Source: Qipengyuania atrilutea (GTDB lineage Bacteria > Pseudomonadota > Alphaproteobacteria > Sphingomonadales > Sphingomonadaceae). Taken from it: a stretch of 64,000 bases of DNA. The stretch covers positions 310,001 to 374,000 of the forward strand of contig NZ_JABWGV010000002.1 in NCBI RefSeq assembly GCF_013370205.1, written 5' to 3'. How positions within the stretch are numbered: position 1 is the stretch's first letter; the number at the start of each line of letters is the position of its first letter. A program made the position numbers and the translations under genes. Shown here piece after piece: positions 45,808-55,125 of the stretch. The notes under the pieces were generated by a model, which worked only from the letters and a program-made list of their open reading frames with translations, had not been told where the DNA came from and made no database searches.

Positions 45808-46095
45808 TCAGCCGATGATCCCCATGATGTCGCTTTCCTTCATGATGAGCAGGTCTTCGCCGTCGAGCTTCACTTCGGTGCCCGACCATTTGCCGAACAG
45901 CACGCGGTCGCCGGCCTTGACGTCGAGCGGCGTAATCTTGCCGTCGTCGCCGCGCGTGCCAGAACCGATAGCGACGACTTCGCCTTCGCTCGGCTTTTCC
46001 TGTGCGCTGTCGGGAATGATGATGCCGCCCGCGGTCTTGGAATCAGCTTCGATCCGGCGAACCAGAACGCGGTCGTGCAGAGGACGAAATGCCAT
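45808..46095 (-). CDS. groS: Co-chaperonin GroES
   Basis: Seven-fold lid of GroEL. 95 residues, full length. Typical start [27 protein letters not shown], mobile loop around residues 20-32, and C-terminal [14 protein letters not shown]. First gene of the heat-shock operon; the CIRCE operator lies 37 bases upstream of its ATG. Confidence 0.99.
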   Translation of the reverse strand: MAFRPLHDRVLVRRIEADSKTAGGIIIPDSAQEKPSEGEVVAIGSGTRGDDGKITPLDVKAGDRVLFGKWSGTEVKLDGEDLLIMKESDIMGIIG

Positions 46096-46131
46096 GAATA
46101 TGCCTCTTTAATCTTAGAGTGGATGACTGAG

Positions 46132-46158
46132 TTGGCACTCTCGCATAGAGAGTGCCAG
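46132..46158 (-). promoter_or_regulatory. CIRCE element (HrcA operator)
   Basis: TTGGCACTC-N9-GAGTGCCAG, matching the CIRCE consensus TTAGCACTC-N9-GAGTGCTAA with symmetric changes at one position. Placed just upstream of groES, it implies HrcA repression relieved by heat. hrcA itself is not in the window. Confidence 0.93.
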
Positions 46159-46243
46159 CGACGTGCATTTGGGAAAGCGCACCGGCTTAGTCAACAAGCG
46201 TTCAGGTAAATTTTTTGCGCTTCGCGGCGAAGCGTGGCGCGGG

Positions 46244-47647
46244 TCAGGCGGAGGGCGCCCCGCGGCCGGTCAGAATGAGCCGGTCGCGCCTGCTCCACCG
46301 CCACGTAAGCAGCGCGGCGGCAACCGCAAGACCGGTGGCTAGGCCGATCCAGACCCCCGTTCCGTCGAGGTCGGTCCCGAAGCCTAGGAACAAGCTCGTG
46401 CCGATACCCGGAACCCAGTAAGCGAAGATCGCGATCCACATCGGGATGCGCGTGTCCTGCAATCCCCTCAGCGCCCCGGCTGCGACCGCCTGCACGCCGT
46501 CGACCAACTGGAAGGCGGCAGCGACGGTGATGTAGGTGAGCGCAAACCCTACGAGCGCGGCGTTACGCGGCGCGTCAGGGTCGATATAGATCGACAGAAG
46601 CGCTTCCGGAATCACCAGCATCGCCGTCGCGGTCGAGGACATGAAGAGCACGGCTATACCGAGTGCGGTCCAGCCCGCGCGCGCGATGCCCTCCCGGTCG
46701 CGCGCGCCGTAGAAGTAGCCGACCCGGATCGTTGCCGCCTGCCCGATGCCGAACGGTATCTGAAAGGCGAGTGCGCCGATCTGAAGCGCGACCGTATGGC
46801 CTGCGAGTGCGGCGGCTCCGAAGTTGCCCATCATGAAGGCAGCCGCGCCGAAGATCCCGGCTTCCGCGCTGATAGTCAGCGCAATCGGCGTACCGATCCG
46901 CACGATCTTCCAGAATGGCTTCCAGTCCGGACGCCAGAAGCGCACGAAAATGCGGTAACGATGGAGCCGCGGGTCGAGCCATATCGCGACGATATAGGCG
47001 GCGACGATCACGAGCGAGGTGATGATCGTGGCGATGCCGGCGCCCATCAGACCGAGCTCCGGTGCTCCGAAATTGCCGAAGATGAAAGCGTAGTTGGCGA
47101 GCGCGTTCACGCCGATCCCGCCTGCCGTGATCGCAGTCGCGAAAATCGGACGGCCGAGCGCAGAGACGTAATTGCGCAGGACATTGGCCAGGACCATCGG
47201 GATCATCGACCACATGACGACGCGCATGTATTCGTCCGCCATACGCGCGATCTCCGGCTCCTGTCCGGTGATGCGGTTGAGCGGGCCGAGCAACAGGCAG
47301 AGGCCCATGCCGAGCGCGCCGGAGATGACCGAAAGCCACATCGCCATGCGCGTCGCGCGCCGGATCGGACGCGGACTTCTGACCTTTGCACCGATATGTT
47401 CGGCGATCAGCGGCGCGACCGCCCCGGTAAGGCCGGACAGCGCCCACATGACGAGGCCGAACAGTGCGACTGCCAGCGACGAGGCCGCCAGTTGCTCGTC
47501 GCCGAGCCGCGCGATGAATATGACGTCGATGGCATAGGTGAGCATCTGCAGCAGGTTGGCGAGCGCCAGCGGCCAGGAAAGCTGGAGCGTGGCGGCGAGT
47601 TCGGTGCGCCATGGCCGGGGGCCGGTCGAGATGGCTGTCTGCTGCAT
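46244..47647 (-). CDS. MATE-family multidrug/toxin exporter
   Basis: 467-residue, 12-helix inner-membrane antiporter coupling Na+ or H+ entry to drug export. The repeated-half structure is visible: SWPLALANLLQMLTYAIDVIFIARLG in half one and the matching IGTPIALTISAEAGIFGAAAFMMG in half two, with AGHTVALQIGALAFQIPFGIGQAATIRVGYFYGA (in parts) as the family signature. NorM-type length. ATG at 47647; the much longer frame upstream is not plausible. Divergent from the Kef antiporter. Confidence 0.93.
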   Translation of the reverse strand: MQQTAISTGPRPWRTELAATLQLSWPLALANLLQMLTYAIDVIFIARLGDEQLAASSLAVALFGLVMWALSGLTGAVAPLIAEHIGAKVRSPRPIRRATRMAMWLSVISGALGMGLCLLLGPLNRITGQEPEIARMADEYMRVVMWSMIPMVLANVLRNYVSALGRPIFATAITAGGIGVNALANYAFIFGNFGAPELGLMGAGIATIITSLVIVAAYIVAIWLDPRLHRYRIFVRFWRPDWKPFWKIVRIGTPIALTISAEAGIFGAAAFMMGNFGAAALAGHTVALQIGALAFQIPFGIGQAATIRVGYFYGARDREGIARAGWTALGIAVLFMSSTATAMLVIPEALLSIYIDPDAPRNAALVGFALTYITVAAAFQLVDGVQAVAAGALRGLQDTRIPMWIAIFAYWVPGIGTSLFLGFGTDLDGTGVWIGLATGLAVAAALLTWRWSRRDRLILTGRGAPSA

Positions 47648-47787
47648 AAAGCCGGCCCGGATAGGCGGGCGGGGCCGAGAGGGAAACCTCTGTTGACGAA
47701 GGCTGCGTGTTCGGCCGGCCCTGTGTTGCCTCTTTCCCTCTGGGGCGGGGCTGTCTAGGCGTTTTTCAAACGAGGAGGGCCAAGCCG

Positions 47788-49593
47788 ATGGGACACGAGA
47801 GCGGGCATTCGATGCTGGCCGATGGGCTCGTCCTTTTGGCGGCGGGGCTGCTGTTCGTGATGATCTTCCGCCGGATCGGGCTGGGGGCGACGCTCGGCTA
47901 TCTCGTGGCCGGCGCGATCGTCGGACCGTATGCGCTGGGCCTTGCGGGCGACGCGGAAGAGATGATCGTCGTCGCCGAACTCGGCATCGTGATGCTGCTG
48001 TTCGTCGTGGGGTTGGAACTCGCCCCGGCGCGGCTGTGGGAGATGAAGGGTTCGATCTTCGGGCTCGGCCTGCTGCAAGTGGCTTTGTGCGGGCTTGCCC
48101 TGACCGCCTTGCTCGGCCTTGCAATGCCGCTGAGCTGGGCAGCGGCGCTGGCGCTCGGATTGCCGCTCGCGCTTTCGTCGACGGCGCAGGTTCTGCCGAT
48201 GCTGCAAAGCACCGGGCGGCTGGGTAGCGGGCAGGGGCAGCGTGCGTTCTCGATCCTGCTGTTCCAGGACCTTTCGATCATCCCGCTCATCACCATCGTC
48301 GCGGCTTTAAGCGCGACCTCCGATGCAGCCGAAACGATGCCGGCATGGCAACTGGCACTGGTAACGGTCGCGGTGATCGCAGGGCTGGTCGCGGCGGGGC
48401 GCTTTCTTCTCCGCCCACTATTTCGCCTGATCGGCAACTGGCGCGAGCGCGAACTGTTCGTCGTGGCGGCTTTGTTCACGGTCGTCGGCTCGGCCGCGCT
48501 GATGGAAGCGATCGGGCTGAGTACCGCGCTCGGCGCCTTCATCGCCGGAGTGATGCTGGCCGACACGCCCTACCGGCACGAACTCGAAGCCGATATCGAG
48601 CCGTTCCGCTCGATCCTTTTGGGGCTGTTCTTCCTGTCGGTCGGCATGATGCTGGACCTCACCGTGATCGCCTCGCAGCCGGTGTTCGTGCTGCTCGCGG
48701 CGGCGGCGCTGATCGCAGTGAAGACAGCGGTTATCACCGGCATCGGCGCGATGTTCGGCATGGCGTGGCGCAGCGCGCTGTCGCTCGGTCTCCTGCTGAG
48801 CCAGGGCGGGGAGTTCGCTTTCGTGCTTTTCACACAAGCGCAAAGCGGCGGCGTAATCACGGCGGAGCAGGCAAGCCTGTTCGGCGCGGTGGTTACCCTG
48901 TCCATGCTGACTACGCCCTTCCTGATGCGGCTCGGCGACTGGATGCGCGGCCCCAAGACTGACAAGGGCACGCGCGAGGAACCGGCAGCGGACGGTGCCA
49001 CCGCGATCGTCATCGGCTTCGGCCGGTTCGGGCAGACGGTCGCGCAGATGCTGCGCGTCGCGGATATCGGCCTCAAGCTGATCGATCGGAAGGTAGAGCA
49101 GATCGACCTGGCCGGCGAGTTCGGCAGCAAGGTCTATTACGGTGACGGCACGCGCATCGACCTGCTGCGCCAGGCAGGCGCGGAGGATGCGCAGGCGATC
49201 ATCTTCTGCATCGACGGGGAGCAGGTGGACGTAAAACTGCTCGAAGGCGTTTCCGCCGCTTTCCCAAACGCGAAGGTCTATGTTCGCGCATTTGACCGGG
49301 GGACGGTCGTGGCCCTTCGCGAAGCACCGGTAGCGGGCGTCGTGCGGGAATTGCTCGATTCCGCAGTTCGCATGGGCCGGGAAGCGCTGTCGGGCCTTGG
49401 CTTCGCTCAGGATGAGCTGGAACGGATCGAACAGAGCTTTCGCGCGCGCGATCAGCAGCGGCTCGATCAGCAGATCGATGCCGGCGACCTGCGCGCGGCG
49501 AAGGAAAGCTACTTCGATGCGCTGAGCGAGTTCAAGGGGACGGGCGGACGCGGCGACGACATGATGGATGATCTGCCGGCGGCGCGGATTTAA
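47788..49593 (+). CDS. KefB/KefC-type potassium:proton antiporter
   Basis: 601 residues from the ATG with CGAGGAGGG upstream. Residues 1-390 form a CPA2 sodium/proton exchanger fold of 12 to 13 helices (FVVGLELAPARLWEMK, LSSTAQVLPMLQSTGRLGS, SLLLSQGGEFAFVLFTQA after adjustment of the last words: LLLSQGGEFAFVLF). Residues 405-525 are an RCK/TrkA_N domain with the nucleotide loop IVIGFGRFGQTVAQML. A helical tail follows. Exports K+ and may acidify the cytoplasm in electrophile stress; glutathione gating is typical for KefB/C but not shown here. No kefG-type ancillary gene is adjacent. Confidence 0.92.
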   Translation: MGHESGHSMLADGLVLLAAGLLFVMIFRRIGLGATLGYLVAGAIVGPYALGLAGDAEEMIVVAELGIVMLLFVVGLELAPARLWEMKGSIFGLGLLQVALCGLALTALLGLAMPLSWAAALALGLPLALSSTAQVLPMLQSTGRLGSGQGQRAFSILLFQDLSIIPLITIVAALSATSDAAETMPAWQLALVTVAVIAGLVAAGRFLLRPLFRLIGNWRERELFVVAALFTVVGSAALMEAIGLSTALGAFIAGVMLADTPYRHELEADIEPFRSILLGLFFLSVGMMLDLTVIASQPVFVLLAAAALIAVKTAVITGIGAMFGMAWRSALSLGLLLSQGGEFAFVLFTQAQSGGVITAEQASLFGAVVTLSMLTTPFLMRLGDWMRGPKTDKGTREEPAADGATAIVIGFGRFGQTVAQMLRVADIGLKLIDRKVEQIDLAGEFGSKVYYGDGTRIDLLRQAGAEDAQAIIFCIDGEQVDVKLLEGVSAAFPNAKVYVRAFDRGTVVALREAPVAGVVRELLDSAVRMGREALSGLGFAQDELERIEQSFRARDQQRLDQQIDAGDLRAAKESYFDALSEFKGTGGRGDDMMDDLPAARI

Positions 49594-49646
49594 GCTGACC
49601 GAAAGGCAGCGCCGCTTAAGCGCCTCTTGCTTTCAAGGAATAACGT

Positions 49647-50189
49647 ATGAAATCGATGTTTGCCCGCGCCGCGGTTCTTACTTTTGCCGCCGCAGTCGCT
49701 ACTCCGGCTGCTGCGCAGGAAGTCTTCGCCGGGCTCTACGCGCATGAGGTAGAGACGCCGTTCACCTTCGACGTGAACGAAGGGGGCGCGGACATCGAGC
49801 TGGGCTACCGGTTCGCGCCCTCCGAAGGGCTTTCGTTCCTCGGGCGTCCGCAGCCTTACGTGCTGGCCTCGCTCAACACTGAAGGCGATACGAGCTTCGC
49901 CGGCGGGGGTCTGAGCTGGAAGCTCGGCAAGGGGAAGGTCTACGCCCGGCCCGGTATCGGCATCGTCATTCACGACGGTCCGAGCGAGCGCTTCGATCCC
50001 GAGACCCGAGAGCGCTACGACCTCGGCAGCCGCGTGCTGTTCTCGCCCGAGATCGCCATCGGCTATCAGGTTTCGGATCGGGTGGCGCTGGAAGCGAGCT
50101 GGGTGCACATCAGCCATGCGCAGCTGTTCAATTCGGAGCAGAACCCTGGCATCGACATGATCGGCGCGCGGATCAATCTCAGTCTATAG
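49647..50189 (+). CDS. PagL-like lipid A 3-O-deacylase / acyloxyacyl hydrolase
   Basis: 180-residue outer-membrane beta-barrel with a signal peptide ending TPAAAQ. The barrel strands alternate hydrophobic residues and the C-terminus ends with an aromatic-poor strand INLSL. SWVHISHAQLFNSEQNPGID matches the PagL catalytic strand with His and Ser and the NPG turn. PagL enzymes remove the 3-O acyl chain of lipid A, changing immune and polymyxin sensitivity. It follows kefB by 53 bases. Low sequence identity in this family makes the exact specificity uncertain. Confidence 0.82.
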   Translation: MKSMFARAAVLTFAAAVATPAAAQEVFAGLYAHEVETPFTFDVNEGGADIELGYRFAPSEGLSFLGRPQPYVLASLNTEGDTSFAGGGLSWKLGKGKVYARPGIGIVIHDGPSERFDPETRERYDLGSRVLFSPEIAIGYQVSDRVALEASWVHISHAQLFNSEQNPGIDMIGARINLSL

Positions 50190-50503
50190 AGAAGGCAGCG
50201 CAGGCTTGAAAAAGTCAGGGACGGCATCCGGAAGGATACCGCCCCTTCGCTGATCCCGGCCGGCAGGTGGAGGAAAGCATGGCCGGCACCAACTAAAGTA
50301 TTCGAACGAGCCCGCTATGTGTGGGGCCTCGCAGGCACGAACGGCAATTGGCCGCCTTGCCTTATCGAAGGAGATAGGAAGCGGCCGCGGACAAGTATTG
50401 CGGGAAAATTCGCTTGAGAATGAGCGACTTACAATTTTTTCCGGATCATGCATCCAAACCGTGGTGAGCGACGTAGATGGGTATTCGGCGGTGCGTTCTG
50501 GCT
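50190..50503. other. Intergenic region between the PagL-like and MocA genes
   Basis: 314 bases between convergent genes. I see short open frames on both strands but none with a ribosome site or coherent residue pattern, and no T-tract terminator. Small inverted repeats such as CCGGCC/GGCCGG occur near 50260. I assign nothing further. Confidence 0.6.
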
Positions 50504-51106
50504 TTACGTAGCGCCCAGTATTTGCGCGATTTTCGCCTGATCTTCCGGCGTATCGACATCACACAGCAAAGTGTCGTCGCCGGGCGAAATGAGTGCATGT
50601 TCCATCTCGCTAGCAATCGCAGCAGCGCCCTCGTCGTCGCCCAGCGCTTCCAGACGCCCGAACAAGGATTCGCCAAAGGCCGCGGGCACGCCGGGTCTGC
50701 CGCCTGGATAGGCGGTGAAGGCCGCGGTGTCTCCGCTCGCAATGGCCTGAAGGTGCCGGGTTGTCAGGAGCGGCATGTCGGCAAGCGCAATCACCAGTCT
50801 GGATGCAGACAGTTTGCGGGCAGTACGGACTGCGGCTCTAATCGATCCGGAAAGTCCTTTGCCGGGTTCTTCGTTGACCGCGGTCGTCCAGCCTTCGCAG
50901 CCTTCCGCAAAACTTGGCGCGACCGGTCCGACCACGAGGATCCGCTTGCGGAAGCCCGCGGCCTCCGCCGCCTCAACAGACCAAATTCCAAGCGGTTTGC
51001 CGGCGATGGAAGCATCGAGCTTGCCGCCGCCGAAGCGCGAACCCAGTCCCGCGGCAAGCAGCGCGATAGCCGTCCTCGCGTCAGGCGTGCGGTCGAAGCC
51101 GTTCAT
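50504..51106 (-). CDS. MocA-like molybdenum cofactor nucleotidyltransferase
   Basis: 200-residue NTP-transferase fold: LLAAGLGSRFGGGKLDASIAGKP near residue 16 is the nucleotide-binding loop and LVIALADMPLLTTRH the metal Asp motif of the MobA/MocA family. In E. coli MocA adds CMP to molybdopterin to make the cytosine-dinucleotide cofactor (MCD) that PaoABC-type enzymes need. Location at the end of the aldehyde dehydrogenase operon favours MocA over MobA. The start overlaps the XdhC gene by 26 bases, which implies coupled translation. Confidence 0.88.
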   Translation of the reverse strand: MNGFDRTPDARTAIALLAAGLGSRFGGGKLDASIAGKPLGIWSVEAAEAAGFRKRILVVGPVAPSFAEGCEGWTTAVNEEPGKGLSGSIRAAVRTARKLSASRLVIALADMPLLTTRHLQAIASGDTAAFTAYPGGRPGVPAAFGESLFGRLEALGDDEGAAAIASEMEHALISPGDDTLLCDVDTPEDQAKIAQILGAT

Positions 51107-51944
51107 ACGCCGCCATGATTTCCGCCAGCGCCGACACGGCGAGCGTATGTGGGTCGCGGCATGCGTCGATCAGCCCCACGGGGCTTTGCATGCGCCGGAT
51201 ATCCTCTTCGCTCATCCCGCTGCCGAGCAAAGCGTGCGTGCGAGCAATCCGCGCGTTTTCGCCGCCTTGCGCGCCGATGTAGAAGGCGTCGCCCGCGAGC
51301 ACATGGTGCAGAACGGGAAGTTCCCATTCGTGGTCGTGGAACAGCAGCAGCGCCGCGGTCCAGCGATCGGGCTTAGCCATTTCGGGTGTTTGGCCAAGCG
51401 ACAAAGCGTCCTTGCCGACCGTGCGAACGGCGATACCTGCCGCACGAGCGATCTGCGCGAAAGCCTCAGGCTCCGGCCCTTCGCCGAACACGGTAATTTC
51501 GAGCGCGGGAATATAGCGGCGCTCTGCGAGCGGCGAAACTTCAGGAAGGGGAAGGGCGGCCGGTTCGCGGCGTATCAGGCTCCGCACCGCATTCTCGCAC
51601 GCCTGCCGGTGCGGCTTCGGATCGAGCAGTATGTCGAGCCCGCCGCCGCACGGCAGGCGAAAGTCGATCGTGTCCGATCCACGCCCGTAGCGCTTAACCA
51701 CCGGCTCTCTCAGTCCGGCAAGATCGCTCGCAAGCTGCTGCTCTAGGCAGCCGTCGGACAGGCTGCCGACGAAGGTTCCGTCCGGCAGCACTGCAAGCTG
51801 TGCCCCGAGCCGGCGAGAGAAGCTGCCGTCGATGCCGACAATGGTGCACAGGCCGACATTCCCGGCCCGGGCAGCAAAAAGCGCCGCATGGTCCGGGTCT
51901 ATGAAATCTCGCTCGGTCCGAACCTGTTCGGCAACAGAATGCAT
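51081..51944 (-). CDS. XdhC-family cofactor insertion protein (PaoD-like)
   Basis: Binds the molybdenum cofactor and inserts it, with its terminal sulfur, into the apo-enzyme. 287 residues. N-terminal XdhC domain with GLCTIVGIDGSFSRRLGAQLAV and DGCLEQQLASDL; C-terminal Rossmann-like XdhC_C domain with FYIGAQGGENARIARTHALL and IDACRDPHTLAVSALAEIMA. The family's usual Cys-Gly in LPCGGGLDILLDP is present. Start ATG overlaps the PaoC-like stop by one base (TGATG). Dedicated to the neighbouring enzyme by operon position. Confidence 0.92.
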   Translation of the reverse strand: MHSVAEQVRTERDFIDPDHAALFAARAGNVGLCTIVGIDGSFSRRLGAQLAVLPDGTFVGSLSDGCLEQQLASDLAGLREPVVKRYGRGSDTIDFRLPCGGGLDILLDPKPHRQACENAVRSLIRREPAALPLPEVSPLAERRYIPALEITVFGEGPEPEAFAQIARAAGIAVRTVGKDALSLGQTPEMAKPDRWTAALLLFHDHEWELPVLHHVLAGDAFYIGAQGGENARIARTHALLGSGMSEEDIRRMQSPVGLIDACRDPHTLAVSALAEIMAAYERLRPHA

Positions 51945-54145
51945 CAGTCCTCCGGCATCGCCGCGATAATGCGGTCGGGCGTCATCGGAAATTCGTAGAG
52001 CCGAGCGCCGCACGCATTGTAGATCGCATTGGCGATCGCGCCAGCCCCGCCGCAGATACCGAGTTCGCCCACGCCCTTCGCCTGGATCGGGCTGGCGGCA
52101 GGATCGCGCTCCTCGATCATAAGCACGTCGAGATGCGGCACGTCGCGGTGAACGGGGACGTGATATTCCGCGAGGTCGCAATTGACGACATGGCCATCGA
52201 CCGGATCGAACAGCAGGCTTTCGGTCAGCGCCGCGCCGATGCACCACGTCATGCCGCCGATGCACTGCGACCGGGCGGTTTTCGCGTTGAGCACGCGTCC
52301 GAAACCGAATGCGCCGAGCATCCGCCGCACGCGCGCTTCGCCGGTCCAGCGATTGACCGCCACTTCGGAGAAGAACGCGCCGTAGCTCGCCATCGCGTAA
52401 TCGTCCTGCGCATCGCCCGGTTTGAACGTGCCGGTTTTCGCGATGCCTTCGTTTCCGGCAAGCTCGCTGAGCAGTTTCTCCTGCCCGCCGCCCTTCGCAG
52501 TGCCGCCGGACAATTCGAGGTCAGCTTCCTCCACGCCGAGCTTTTCGGCGATAGCCTTCCGCACGGCTTCGCAGGCGATGAAGACCGAGGAGCCGCTCGA
52601 GGCCGCGCCCCAGCTACCGCCGGAACCGGGTCCGCGCGGGTGGTTCGTATCGCCGAGATCGACCAGGACTTTCGCCGGTTCGACACCCAGCATGTCGGCG
52701 GCAATCTGCGTGAGGATCGAATAGGTCCCGGTCCCGATGTCGGTCATGTCGGTTTCGACAAGGACCGTGCCGTCGCCGTTCAGCGTGACGCGCGCTTCGG
52801 CCTCGCCCACGTTGTGGATGCGGGCGGCGGTCGCCATGCCGGTGCCGATCCACCACTCGCCTTCGCGTTTCTGGCGCGGTTTGCGCGGACCGCTGTGCCA
52901 GCCGAACGCTTCTGCCCCCTGCTTGAGCGCCTCTTCCATCTTGCGCGAGGAATAGGGCAGGCCGCTCGCGGGATGCTCGTCCGGAATGTTGCGCAGGCGC
53001 AGTTCTACGGGGTCCAGCTCTAGCTTCTCGGCCAGTTCGTCCATCGCCGCTTCGAGAGTCTGCATCCCGACCGCTTCGCCGGGTGCGCGCACCGATCCTG
53101 CCGTCATGCGGTGTATACGGGCGACTTCGATGAGCAGTTCGCGGTCCTTGCCCGGGTACAGAAAGGCGCTCGCTTGCGTGACCGGTTCGGCGAAATCCTC
53201 TTCCGGCAGGTTGGATACGAGGGCCTCGTGTCCGAAGCCGGTGAGGCGGCCGTCCTTGTCCGCGGCGAGACGCAGGCGCTGCTTCGTTTCACTGCGGCGC
53301 ATAACTGTCTGGAACACCTGCTGCCGGCTCATGACGACGCGCACGGGGCGGCCGAGCTTCATCGCGGCAATCGACGCGGCGACCGTTTCTTGGCTGACGC
53401 CGAGCTTCGAGCCAAACCCGCCGCCGACATAGCGCGAGAGGATACGGATGTTGTCTTCCTCGAGGTTCAGCGAATCGGCCAGTTCCGTGATGTTGTAGTT
53501 GGGCATCTGCAAAGAGGCATGAACGGTCAGCCTCTCGCCGTCCCATTCCGCGATCGCGGCATGCGGTTCCATCGCGGCGCTCGCGTGGCCTTCGGTATAG
53601 TAGGTGATGTCGACCGAATGCGCGGCATCGGCCATCGCCTTGTCGAGATCGCCCTGCCGCGTAGCATCGTTCTCTTCCGCCTCGACCGCTTCCGGATCGA
53701 AGGGAATTTCGGACGGATCGTCGGCACTGTAGTCGAACTTCAGAGCCTTGGCGGCATTGCGGGCCTGTTCGAACGTCTCCGCCACCACCAGTGCAAAGGG
53801 CTGGCCGAAATACGCGATCGAGAGCGGTGTCTGCACCGGCGTTTCGTTCGCGGTACCCTGCGCCGGGCGGGCAGTAAGCCGCTCGTCGGAGATGACCGCG
53901 ATTACGCCGTCCATGCCGGTTATCGAGCGCTCGTCGATGCTGGTTATCGTGCCGCGCGCAAATGGTGCGGTGACGAGTACGCCCTCCGCCACATTGTCGA
54001 TCACATACTCCGCCGCGTAGGGGGCGGCTCCGGCCACCTTCGCCGGACCGTCGGGCCGGTCCATCGGCGCACCGACGTTTCTGCCCGCCATGTCGTCCAG
54101 CCGGTTGCGGGTATCGGGTTCGTTCATTTCCAGCGTCTTGCTCAT
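51944..54145 (-). CDS. paoC: Aldehyde dehydrogenase molybdenum-binding subunit (PaoC-like)
   Basis: Catalytic subunit of a xanthine oxidase-family aldehyde oxidoreductase. 733 residues, the length of E. coli PaoC (YagR) rather than of xanthine dehydrogenase B. Cofactor-binding Gly-rich loops RYVGGGFGSKLG and GPGSGGSWGAASSGSS, and the catalytic glutamate in KGVGELGICGGAG at about residue 694. Substrate-gating residues cannot be judged without alignment; aromatic aldehydes are the E. coli substrates. No twin-arginine signal on any subunit, so the enzyme is probably cytoplasmic. Overlaps paoB by ATGA. Confidence 0.93.
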   Translation of the reverse strand: MSKTLEMNEPDTRNRLDDMAGRNVGAPMDRPDGPAKVAGAAPYAAEYVIDNVAEGVLVTAPFARGTITSIDERSITGMDGVIAVISDERLTARPAQGTANETPVQTPLSIAYFGQPFALVVAETFEQARNAAKALKFDYSADDPSEIPFDPEAVEAEENDATRQGDLDKAMADAAHSVDITYYTEGHASAAMEPHAAIAEWDGERLTVHASLQMPNYNITELADSLNLEEDNIRILSRYVGGGFGSKLGVSQETVAASIAAMKLGRPVRVVMSRQQVFQTVMRRSETKQRLRLAADKDGRLTGFGHEALVSNLPEEDFAEPVTQASAFLYPGKDRELLIEVARIHRMTAGSVRAPGEAVGMQTLEAAMDELAEKLELDPVELRLRNIPDEHPASGLPYSSRKMEEALKQGAEAFGWHSGPRKPRQKREGEWWIGTGMATAARIHNVGEAEARVTLNGDGTVLVETDMTDIGTGTYSILTQIAADMLGVEPAKVLVDLGDTNHPRGPGSGGSWGAASSGSSVFIACEAVRKAIAEKLGVEEADLELSGGTAKGGGQEKLLSELAGNEGIAKTGTFKPGDAQDDYAMASYGAFFSEVAVNRWTGEARVRRMLGAFGFGRVLNAKTARSQCIGGMTWCIGAALTESLLFDPVDGHVVNCDLAEYHVPVHRDVPHLDVLMIEERDPAASPIQAKGVGELGICGGAGAIANAIYNACGARLYEFPMTPDRIIAAMPED

Positions 54146-55125
54146 GTGTCCATCCCCGTCGCTTCACACAGCACTGCTTTGAGCGTGCGCCTGGTCAGCG
54201 GTATTTTGAAATCGTTCTCGCCATATCCTTGCGCATCTTCGAGCAGGATTTCGGCAGCTTCGTCGAAGCCTTTGAGCGAGGGTTCGGTGCCTTTAAGGGC
54301 TTCCTCGACGCGCTTGTCGCGCCACGGCTTGTGCGCGAGACCGCCGAAGGCGAGCGCGATATCGCCGATCCGGCCTTCTTCCATGTTCACAATCGCTGCG
54401 ACCGAGCACAGCGCGAAGGCGTAGGAAGAACGTTCGCGCACCTTGCGGTATAGCTGCACGCCCTTGACCGGAGCGGGCAGGATGACGCCGGTGATGATGT
54501 CGCCGCTTTCGAGAATGTTGTCCTTTTCCGGCGTATCGCCCGGCAGCCGGTGGAAGTCTTCGAGCGGCACGCGCGTCGTTTCACCGCCGGCATTCATAAT
54601 CTCGACCTCTGCACCAAGCGCCGCCATCGCGACCGCCATATCGCCGGGGTAGGTCGCGATGCACTGCGAACTCGCTCCAAGGATTGCGTGGAGCCGCGCA
54701 ATTCCGTCGAGCGCGCCGCAGCCCGAGCCGGGTTCGCGCTTGTTGCAGGGCTGGTCGATATTGGTGAAGTAGTAGCAGCGGGTGCGCTGGCATAGATTGC
54801 CCGCGGTCGTCGCCTTGTTGCGCAACTGCTGTGTCGCGCCCGCAAGTATTGCACGGGCGAGCACCGGATAGTCGCTGCGAACGCGCGGATGCGCCGCGGT
54901 CGCCGTATTCGTCGCGAGCGCGCCTATACGGAGACCTTCGCCCTCGTCGCCGATCTCGGACAGGCTCAGCTTGTTGACGTCGATGAGGCTTTCCGGCGTT
55001 TCGACCTGCAGCTTCATGAGGTCGAGCAAATTGGTGCCGCCCGCGATCGGAATGGCGGACGGTTCTTCGGTCAGCTGCGATGCATGGGTAAGGCTGTCGG
55101 GGCGCAGGTAGGCAAAGGGTTTCAT
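54142..55125 (-). CDS. paoB: Aldehyde dehydrogenase FAD-binding subunit (PaoB-like)
   Basis: Electron-transfer subunit carrying FAD. 327 residues from ATG 55125, which overlaps the paoA stop. FAD loop IPIAGGTNLLDLMK and ATQQLRNKATTAGNL are family standards. A four-cysteine insert, CQRTRCYYF followed by PCNKREPGSGCGA, corresponds to the extra [4Fe-4S] cluster that distinguishes PaoB-type subunits from xanthine dehydrogenase FAD subunits. This insert is the best single argument for PaoABC assignment. Confidence 0.94.
   Translation of the reverse strand: MKPFAYLRPDSLTHASQLTEEPSAIPIAGGTNLLDLMKLQVETPESLIDVNKLSLSEIGDEGEGLRIGALATNTATAAHPRVRSDYPVLARAILAGATQQLRNKATTAGNLCQRTRCYYFTNIDQPCNKREPGSGCGALDGIARLHAILGASSQCIATYPGDMAVAMAALGAEVEIMNAGGETTRVPLEDFHRLPGDTPEKDNILESGDIITGVILPAPVKGVQLYRKVRERSSYAFALCSVAAIVNMEEGRIGDIALAFGGLAHKPWRDKRVEEALKGTEPSLKGFDEAAEILLEDAQGYGENDFKIPLTRRTLKAVLCEATGMDT

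Noticed and set aside
50190-50503. Short gene or sRNA in the gap before the MocA-like gene
   Set aside because: Frames present lack ribosome sites and sensible composition; no terminator or stable hairpin with a T-run was found.
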